Source: Bubalus kerabau (taxonomy: Eukaryota > Chordata > Mammalia > Artiodactyla > Bovidae). From it: a stretch of DNA of 64,000 bases. The notes beneath the pieces were generated by a model that saw nothing but the letters and a program-made list of their open reading frames with translations, ran no database searches and was not told the origin of the DNA. A program made the position numbers and the translations under genes. Location: NCBI RefSeq assembly GCF_029407905.1, contig NC_073641.1, forward strand, positions 13,623,001 to 13,687,000, given 5' to 3'. This document shows, one piece after another, positions 56,111 through 64,000 of this stretch. Position 1 is the first letter of the stretch. Each line of letters begins with the position of its first letter.

Positions 56111-57057
56111 ACCATGTCTTATCCTTTTCTTGTCCCGTCTTATCCATTGTTAAATAAAATGAGGTATTACAAATAAAAAAACATTTATATTGGTGTCTGA
56201 CAGAACAGATAATAATAATAACAGTAGCTATTTCTAGGAAATGAAAAATGATATTGAAAAACTTCTCTCAGATTTTTTACAGATTTGGTCTAGCTAATTC
56301 TCCACACCTGAAAATACTGTTTTTCTCTCACAATCTGTTTTACTTAAAATGAATCAAATCTGCCCTTACCAGTGAGTCAACATGAGCCTGACGGTTCCTA
56401 CTGAATTCCTCAAGTACAGTGTTGGTCCAGTCTTAGTTATTAACTGGTTTATTAATGATCTGCCAATGAGGGGCAGCCTGACAACTAATCTGAATGGTAG
56501 TAGTTCTCCTCTGGAGAATAAGATTTAAACACAAAGTGAGCTATTTTTAAATGAACCAGGACACCTCTAGTATAGACTTCAAAAGGAGAGGTTTCTTTGT
56601 TCCGTATTAAGAGAAAAAAAATGAAAACAAACTGCACAAATGTGAAACGCAGTCAGAATTGCTTGAAGCAAACATGGCCCTCAAAGATGTGGTCATCTCA
56701 GAAGATTTCTCATGGAGCTAAAAGAGCCCAGGCAGCTGACCCAATCCTTTTCTTTAGTTGAAAAAGGCGCTGAGCTGAAAACAGGGCATGTCTCTGGGGT
56801 AAGGGCAGTGGCTGCGGTGACTGGTGGCTGAGGGAGGCTGGGGTCAGGTTTGCTCTCACAGCCCAGGGCTCCCTCTCCGTCCCAGGGAGAGGAGGGTGCA
56901 CAGAGAGATGTGCAGGGGGTCAGATGCTTCGATTTGTCAGACACAGTGATGGATGACCTGGTGCCCCTCTTACTTCAGCACTAGGTGGGCTTTTATTGGA
57001 GCCCTCTCTTCAGTGTTGCGCTGCACCGCTGAGCCATAACTCTGGGAAAGTGCTGTC
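56111..57057. other. unassigned DNA with a GC-richer patch
   Basis: No repeat recognised. The patch at 56770-56900 is richer in GC but has few CpGs and no exon-like frame above 90 codons. Confidence 0.4.
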
Positions 57058-58017
57058 TGCCATATTGTTGGGGGAAGCACACAGACTGAAACTGCCCACC
57101 CCGGCCCGGCACCATAGTAACCATTTGCATGAGTTGTTTTATGACAGGAGGTCCTGGTAAGGAACAGGGAACTAATAAGCCACCATGAACTGGAAGAGTT
57201 CGGGAAAGGTCAAAAAGAGACACCACATGTCTGACCACCTCCCAGAATCCTTCTCTCTGGCATCCATCTTGGCTGAACAAGGCGTGCACCACCAGGAAGG
57301 ACTCTGAGTCAGAATGATTGGCTAAAGACAACCCGGAAACTAATCCCATCACCATAAAACCCGAGACTGCGAGCCACGTGGCAGAGCAGTTCTCCTGGGT
57401 TCCCTTACCCTACTGCTCTCCACCCAGGTGCCCTTTCTCAATAAAATCTCTTGCTTTATCAGCACATGTGTCTCCTTGGACAGTTCATTTCCAAGTGTTA
57501 GACAAGAGCCTGGTTTCGGTCCCTGGAAGGGGTCCCCTTTCCTGCAACAGTATCAGTAAACAGAGGATGTTGTAGCCATCAAGGCATCTCATTACAGCCC
57601 TCCCAACAGTGAACCCCGAGGGAAGGCAGGATAGAGGCAGGATGTCCACCATCAAATCATCAGCTACTGCACACACCCCCAAGGAGGAGACTCAAGATGG
57701 GAAAATACAGGATACTGGCCCCAGAGAGTTGAGGTGCACATCAAAGGAATGGTTTCAGGGGGCCCACACTCTTGTATCTTCCCATAAAAGGAAAAGTGTT
57801 AAATTCATTAACTTGAGATGTCTGGTTTTCTTTAATTAATAGTAATCTTTTGATATTGTCACTGCCTGATTTTGCTACGAAAACTTGTTCATATCCTGGC
57901 TTCTCCTTTAATGTCTTCAGAGTAGTCTCTTAGAGTGGCTTAAGTTCTCAGTTTTGACTGCCAAATATAACATAATTATCAACTTTGAGACTGTGCATTT
58001 TTTCAGTTATCAGAACA
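57058..58017 (+). mobile_element. ERV LTR, family B, copy 1 (split)
   Basis: Eight bases, tgccatat (57058-57065), and then 57550-58017 form an LTR homologous to 59681-60191: 'gtatcagtaaacagaggatg', 'acaggatactggccc', 'gcacatcaaaggaatggttt' and 'aacataattatcaactttga' all have partners there. The LTR at 57066-57549 interrupts it close to its 5' end. Resembles ruminant class I ERV LTRs. Degraded and non-functional. Confidence 0.8.
57066..57549 (+). mobile_element. ERV solo LTR, family A, nested in family B LTR
   Basis: A 484-bp unit from TGTTGGGGGAAG to ...CTGCAACA. It carries an inverted CCAAT (attggc, 57317-57322), a TATA-like cataaaa (57353-57359), AATAAA at 57440-57445 and a GGGG-rich U5. 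The 4-bp flanks are atat (57062-57065) and gtat (57550-57553). Copy 2 of the host LTR reads tgccgtat, so the difference is a CpG-to-CA decay. That fits a gammaretrovirus-type 4-bp TSD. There is no internal viral sequence. Confidence 0.85.
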
Positions 58018-58190
58018 GTCAAAGTTATTAAAGTATAGAGAAATAGTCCTTGGGAAGACAGACAGAAGAATTGGGATCGTATTTCTAATAGAGGAGAGGA
58101 AAACTCAGCCCTGTAGTCTCTACAAAAGAGAGTAAAGATGTCAGTAAGTAGGCTATGAAGATGAGGCTTAATAAATCAAAGAATCAGGTC

Positions 58191-58419
58191 CCTGGTGGCT
58201 CAGACAGTAAAGAACCTGCCTGTAATGCGGGAGACCTGGGTTTGATCCCTGGATTGGGAGAATCCCCTGGAGAAGAGCATAGCAACCCACACCAGGATTC
58301 TAGCCTGCAGAACGCCCACAGACAGAGGAACCTGGAGAACCCCCACAGAGGAGCCTGGTGGGCTACAGTCCATGTGGTGGCAAGCAGTTGGGCACGACTA
58401 AGTGACTAAGCACACAAGC
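58191..58419 (+). mobile_element. Bov-tA SINE with long flanking repeats
   Basis: Plus-strand Bov-tA with a complete head ('cctggtggctcagacagtaa', B box 'gggtttgatccc') and an internal duplication around 'cagaggaacctggagaac'. The flanks 58154-58190 and 58420-58456 are 37-base direct repeats with about seven differences, much longer than a usual TSD. Confidence 0.9.
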
Positions 58420-58507
58420 AATGAAGGTGTGGGTTAACAAACCAAAGAATTAGGTCTTTAAAACAGCAAAGAAGCCTAATGTTGCACATTCAGATCTTTC
58501 ATTCAGC

Positions 58508-58590
58508 TTATGATGAAATGGAGGCTCAGAAAAATGTCAAGTCACTGATTTGCCTAAAGGTCCTGACAAGAAATGAAAGCCCAGGACCCC
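58508..58590 (-). mobile_element. MIR fragment
   Basis: Plus reading 'gatgaaatggaggctcagaa' followed by 'actgatttgcctaaaggtcc' matches the reverse complement of the MIR core. Confidence 0.6.
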
Positions 58591-59680
58591 TCACCCCTCA
58601 CCCCCTGCTTTCTCCTTTATGAGTTAAACAAACAATTCGCCGGGAAAACAATCTCAAATACAGACCCAAAAAGATTAACAAAATTGCCCAAAGGGAATCA
58701 GTATAAGGCAAACTTCCACATTTCGCGGAACACATTGTCAAATTGTTCCTTTGATCTGAAGCTTTGGTAAAACCTGGACTTTTCCAGGCATTTAAAACCA
58801 AAAGCTACTAGTCTGTCTTGCACAAGACTTCTCTGGCCAGCTGGACTTTTAGCAAAGATGCCCAAGGTCTCTCTTTAACAGATTTTGCTGAAAACCAACA
58901 AAACAAAAATTAAAAAATGCTTTCTTCCTTGAGAAGATGGTGTTTATTCTGATGGGATCCTTATTATCCTTCTTTTTCTTTTTTTGGCTAGAGAGAATCC
59001 AAGCTTCCATATGTTCAGCAGTACTGAGCAGTGGCAAGGAAGCAATAACTTGTGATTTGACTTTTGTTACTGCTCCCTGTAACTTGAGTTGACAGTCCCA
59101 AGTTACCTTCATTTCCATAGTGCCTTCTGCTACTGCACAAGCCACTCTTGCTCCCAGGACAGTTCTCTGGCTCGCACCTGGGTCTTTCAGACACAGCGGC
59201 CGAGGACAAAGGCAGGGTCTTCCGCATTAGGTAATGAGAACATCCTTTCAGCACCCTGGTGTGAGGGCCCCTGGCATAGAGTTACAGACCAGATATGCAT
59301 CAGGATGGTGCAAAGCTGTCTTCTTTCTTTCTCTTTTCATTTCTCTTCCTGTCTCTCCCAAAATCTTCCTCAATAGTGGAACATGATCTAAATGTTTTCA
59401 GCATGCTATTAAGCTCCAAACCAGATGCAAATGACTCTTTCATTTTCTACTTGGAAACATGGCCAATTATTAAGCCACATCCCTAGGTTTGTAGTTCTGA
59501 GGTCAGAGTTAATATCTCAGTAGAAGAGTGGAGAACCTACCATTTCAGCTGGCCTGGGCCCATAGCGGGAGAAGCGGAGCACATGTGCAATCCCCATCCC
59601 AGGCTTGCAGCAGGCTTGCTCACTTCATCACCAAGCCCAGGGTTTCCAGGTTTCTCTAACATGTGGATAAAAATGTTTCC
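58591..59680. other. unassigned DNA
   Basis: No recognised repeat. Frames up to 98 codons (58849-59145, minus) have no known domain. This DNA, with a MIR and a Bov-tA, separates the two family B LTRs and is not proviral in appearance. Confidence 0.4.
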
Positions 59681-60191
59681 TGCCGTATCAGCAAACAAAG
59701 AATGCTGAACCCAGCAAGCCGTCAGCCACTACAGCTGCCCCAGTGGTAAGCCCGGAGGGGAGTAGGATGGAGACAAATGGGTTGTCTACTGTTAATCATT
59801 TAGCCTTTGCAACCACCTACAATGATGCATCCTGGTGGGGGTGGGGGGGACTCAGGATGGGAAAGAACAGGATACTGGCCCTAGGTAGCTAAGGTGCATA
59901 TCAAAGGAATGATTTCAATGAACCTAGACTCTTGCATCTTCCCATAGGAGGAAAAACTCTAAATTCATTACCTTAGATATCTAGTTTTCTTTAAATAATC
60001 TTCTGTTCTGAGTACCTGGTCTTTGTTGGAAAAACTCCTATATATCCTGGCTCCTCCCTTACTTCTTCAGAGCAGTCCCTCAGAGCGATCTGAGAGGATG
60101 CATCCAGGGTTTGAAGTACTCAGAAAGTCTGCTGAGTAAAGCAAGAGCTCTCAACTTTAGGTCGTGCTTTTTTTTTTTTACTTGACAAACA
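59681..60191 (+). mobile_element. ERV LTR, family B, copy 2 (solo)
   Basis: An uninterrupted copy from tgccgtatcagc to ...cttgacaaaca. Flanks ttcc (59677-59680) and ttct (60192-60195) look like a 4-bp TSD with one change. It aligns throughout with copy 1 and preserves the CG that decayed there. No internal sequence adjoins it. Confidence 0.8.
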
Positions 60192-60470
60192 TTCTGCAAC
60201 TTGTTAGCTTTCTATTATTACTGCTGCTGTTTCTCTTTATGATGATGATGATGACTCTCTCTGTCAAAATTTCAGGTGATTTTACAAAGACTATAGGCAA
60301 TTTATATTGATACAATTTCTGGTATTTTCAAGGGAACTGATCATTGGTGGCCAATGATGACTTCTGTCCACTCTAGGCAAACCTTTAAGTTCTTACAGGG
60401 TTATTAAGTAAAAAAGCTTGTTGGTTATTATAATGATTTAGCTAAAAATAATGGGTCAGAGTCAAGAAGC

Positions 60471-60612
60471 TCCCCTGGAGAAGAGAATGGGTACCCACTC
60501 CAGTATTGCCTGGAGAATTTAATGGACAGAGGAGCCTGGTGGGCTACAGTCCATGGGGTTGCATAGAGTTGGACACAACTGAGCGAGTAACACTTACACT
60601 TTTCACTTTCAG
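60471..60612 (+). mobile_element. Bov-tA SINE, tRNA head missing
   Basis: Plus-strand BovA body from 'tcccctggagaagagaatgg' to the tail 'acttttcactttcag'. It is 5'-truncated before the B box. Confidence 0.92.
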
Positions 60613-63600
60613 TGGATCAGGATAAAGTGATTAAACCACTATCAACTACTTTCTTTCAAGCTCATTCCATTTGATCATTGTTCAAGTGCATTTCTTTATT
60701 TCTTGGAGTAAAGGCACAAATGAGAGCTTTATTATTGGTTAGTTATATCAATTGGAACATTTTACTTTGTTCTTAATTTTAACAATAGAAGTTTTGAGTT
60801 GGAAGAAATTATAATTTCTCTCCAAACACATGCTGAAAGTAATGAGACAAATTTTTCTTTTCTAATTTTAGAAGCAGAGACTGCACCATTTCTGTGGAGC
60901 TCTAAATACAAGACACGTCGCCTCTTATATTTCATTCCTACTATATCAAAGTTTGTTTCTCAGAAATGCAATGTTAGTTACATAAAAGATAATAGATTGT
61001 CTGCTTTCAAAATTGAATAGCCTTAAAAGCATGTATATTTTAGTTGGGGAGATATAATGGTAACTTCTTATTATAACATATATATGCTTCATATTTTCAC
61101 TTTTTTTTAACAATGAAATGCATCTTAATGATATATGCATTGAATATGGAATTTCTTTTTTTCCCTGAAAAGTCATTTACCTGGTGATACATCGTCCTAC
61201 ATTTCATGGCATCTTGCAAATGAAGACATGGTGATTATAATACCTTATGTAATACTGTAAAGCACTTTTAGTTCTACTCATTTGTTTGTATACATTTTAT
61301 ATGTACGTATATTCACATTCTACAGAAAAAATATGTTTGACATCTTGTCTTCCAACACCCACTCATGTGATCAGAATTCTCCAGATAGTAAAAGGAATCA
61401 TGATAGTGAAAGAGATCAGATAGTAAAAGGGATTTCAGAAAAGGACAGATGTGGAAGCACAAAGTTAAGACCCTATTAAGAAATGCATCAAATTCCCCTC
61501 AAGTTCCCCTCAGTTCCTTGAGCAAGTCACTTAACTGAAGTTGAACTCTCGTCTGTAAAACCAATATGATAAAGTAACTCTTGAAAGAGCACAAAGGACC
61601 TTTGCAATTTCTTTAAGCTCAAGCTCAATGGCAAAATGACAATACTCAAAAATATTGGTTGCTAATATTCATCTCTTATTTTAAACCAAATTTTAGTATC
61701 TGGCCCAGTGTTGACGGTTCTTCTCAGTTGTCTGTTAATACCATTTCTACTTTCAAACTTCAGAGTTTGGTTTGATCTCTAAGGCCAGATAGAATATACA
61801 ATGGATTGTTTGAAGAAGAGGAAGGATAGTAGTTCTTTTAGGACTCCTTCAGTATTTATAAGAATAATGGTGGGAAGTGGCAGTTCCAAAAACCTTAAAA
61901 AGATGATGCAAACCCAATATTTCTCCCATAAATCACACTACAAGAGTATTTGATTGACCAGAATGAGACTTGTCAATATTAGGTAGTGTTGTGATCCTGC
62001 GGAGACAGGGAAAGGGGAGAAAGAGTCTTGTGTGTGGTGTCAGTTCTTTCCAATTCTGCGTTGCCATGTTTATCTAAGTCATGATGTCTGCTTTACTTAA
62101 TTTTAGTCAAGCAGAGATTGCCATGTGTACAAGGCATGGCTTAATACCTGCTGACACTGCCATTCCTTATAAAAAATGGGGGTTGTTGTGTGCCTATATG
62201 GCTAATGTATTTATCTAGCTCCTTATCACATTCCTATTCTATGGCCCTACTCAAATCTGTCTTTCCTTTGAGTAATCACAATGCCCCATTCAAATAAAAA
62301 AATGACAATAGCCCACATGGTATATACATGCCCCCAGTCAAACAGTTAGCATTCAAATGACTTAGAGAAAAGTATAAAGACCCTATAGTATACAGGGCAT
62401 TCATAAATTATGCCTCTGATGAATGTTTAGGGCAGGGCTTTGATATTCCACTGGTTAACAGACCTTCTAAATCTCATCCAATAAAAGGGCTCTTAAGCAG
62501 TGGCATACATGAAACATCCCAGATCACCACGGACAGAATACGCCCAAGGCCAGCAGTTATCTTGTCAGTATATCTACACTGTCCCATGTGTAGCCATTTG
62601 CGGAGAAGGCAGCTGAGTTTGCTCTGCATTGTGATCAATATTGTACTGTGACAGGAACAGCAGAGACTGTGTTAATTCTGTTGATGAGAAACTGGCTCAG
62701 AGCACAGGAATTCACATCAGGGATTTATCAAGATAAAAAATGGGATTCAAAATATTACCTTCCAACCTCTCTATGTCCCCAGTAAATCTTTTTGTGAGTC
62801 TATGAATGCACTAGACTGAAAAAAATATATGTATTTTTTTCCTTATTCCTAGGCCTGGTCATGCTAATGGAGGATTCACTGTGCTGGGAATGGCTTTTTT
62901 TCTTTTTCAAGAATCATACCAGCTGAAAGCAGAGCAGCAATGATATAGAAAAAATACTTTATGCTGCATAGATGTTATGTCCATAAGAACTAGTTTGAAA
63001 TACCTTTCCTTCAAAGTATCGAGCTATGCCACAACTGTTTTAAAGAACGATGAATGACTTGCCTTCTCCCACACCCTCCACCCCCTAAGTCCACTGGATG
63101 TAATGGCCACTCCCCTGGTCACCTCTGATGAGAGAATGGGAAAGGACACAGAGCATCTCAGCAGAGCATTTCACCTTTCAAAGCATCTGATTTTCATTTT
63201 TTCTTTGGCATTTTCCACACATACCCTTTTACAGCTTGATTCATGTCTTTTTAGCTCTGAAAAAAATATTCGCTGGCTGGAATGAGAAATCAGGAATGTG
63301 GGAATTCATACATTGCGTGCATGTGTGGTTAGCAGCGTGTGTGCCATTTGTACACATCACTGACTGGGGAAGTTAAATCATTTTTGGATGCAGTTTGTGG
63401 CAAGAGTACCCAGCGTGCCAATTCCAGGTCTTTGAAGTAACATTCTGTACAACCTGTTATTGAAACATTTCTTGCCAGCTTAAAGTAGAGGAAGTACCTA
63501 CTGAAAGAGGAATATTTTCCTTTTCTTGCTATTCAAGCCACACAGGGACATTCTTTCAACTCATATGAAAAAAAAAAAAAAACCTCCTAAATGTTTCTTT

Positions 63601-63737
63601 ATTTTCCTTCCATCTGGTGAGGATATAATGACTTATGAATATTTTCTCTCAAATTCTCCTTTAGCCTTGCATCACTTCTAAAACAGGATCTATTAAACAG
63701 ATGTGTAAATAAGAGATGGTTAATTGGCAGATAGCTT
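60613..63737. other. unassigned AT-rich DNA, about 3.1 kb
   Basis: No ruminant-specific element. A diverged MIR is likely at 61505-61600 ('ccttgagcaagtcacttaac', 'cgtctgtaaaaccaatatga'). A 14-base string, cagatagtaaaagg, recurs at 61382 and 61417. At 62840-62870 a T-rich run ending in AG resembles a splice acceptor, but no supporting exon is seen. Frames under 80 codons. Confidence 0.45.
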
Positions 63738-63860
63738 GGAGAAGGAAATGGCAACCCACTCCAGTATTGTTGTCTGGAGAATTCCATGGACAGAGAAGCC
63801 TGGTGGGCTATAGTCTACGGGGTCACAAAGAGTCGGACACGACTGAGTGACTAACACAAT
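63738..63860 (+). mobile_element. Bov-tA SINE, 5' truncated
   Basis: Plus-strand BovA body from 'ggagaaggaaatggcaaccc' to 'actgagtgactaacacaa'. The tRNA head is absent. Confidence 0.93.
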
Positions 63861-64000
63861 GAGCAGAGTCAAGAGGGGAGCCCATTTCAGGGGGCAAGTG
63901 ACTGACTTGTGGGGAAAAGCTGAGAAAGATTAGTCTGCCCTCTTGCTTGGAGGACTAATGGTTCAAGTCCCAAGTCCAGGGAGAGTCTCCAGGAACCCTA

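Noticed and set aside
57058..60191. The two family B LTRs as the ends of one provirus
   Set aside because: DNA between them contains a MIR and a Bov-tA and no gag/pol/env text. Copy 2 has its own 4-bp flanks and the two LTRs are strongly diverged.
62838..62960. Exon suggested by a T-rich tract ending in AG
   Set aside because: No matching donor, no sustained reading frame and no recognisable protein; splice-like strings are common by chance.
1..64000. CRISPR array, operon, toxin-antitoxin or phage-like system
   Set aside because: No regularly spaced repeats, no compact same-strand gene runs and no ribosome-binding sites; all evidence points to ruminant nuclear DNA.

Overview
This window is nuclear DNA of a ruminant, most likely a bovid (cattle, buffalo, sheep or goat; the sequence does not let me choose). 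The evidence is the repeat content: BovB (RTE-type) LINE fragments, tRNA-Glu-headed Bov-tA SINEs, seven near-complete BOV-A2 SINEs and ruminant-type L1 3' ends. Beneath these lies the usual mammalian layer of L2, MIR, L1M, MLT1/MaLR, MER5 and MER1. I find no protein-coding host gene, rRNA, tRNA gene, CRISPR array or bacterial or viral operon. Every long reading frame that I can explain is BovB reverse transcriptase or L1 ORF2 debris. The window reads as intergenic or deep intronic DNA.

Layout. 0-8.6 kb: dense retroelements, including a Bov-tA inside a MIR, a 98-bp L1 tail inside a BovB, an MLT1 solo LTR and an artiodactyl L1 carrying a Bov-tA. 8.7-19.6 kb: mostly unassigned DNA with scattered SINEs, L2 and two microsatellites. 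19.6-28.1 kb: an ancient antisense L1M, an L2 split by a MIR and an L1, a head-to-head Bov-tA pair, an old BovB and an L1 nested in an L1. 28.1-32.2 kb: about 4 kb with no recognised recent repeat. 32.2-43.4 kb: an L2, a solo class I LTR inserted in a MER5-type transposon, a BovB with a readable reverse transcriptase core, paired BOV-A2s and an old LTR. 43.4-53.6 kb: the most heavily nested zone, with three stacks of insertions. 53.6-60.2 kb: a dimeric Bov-tA, a BovB and two related ERV LTRs, one of which carries another LTR. 60.2-64 kb: mainly unassigned AT-rich DNA with two truncated SINEs.

The genes do not form a working system here. What the window does record is an insertion history, and many events can be ordered from target-site duplications (TSDs). 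The most unusual event is a 1.45-kb block of very old repeats (L2 plus an old eutherian L1 end, with a poly-T/poly-A boundary) lying inside a younger L1 whose outer TSD can still be read. I interpret it as a retrocopied non-coding transcript. I saw no sign of an undescribed host or defence system. Repeat family names come from memory of consensus sequences, not from a search.
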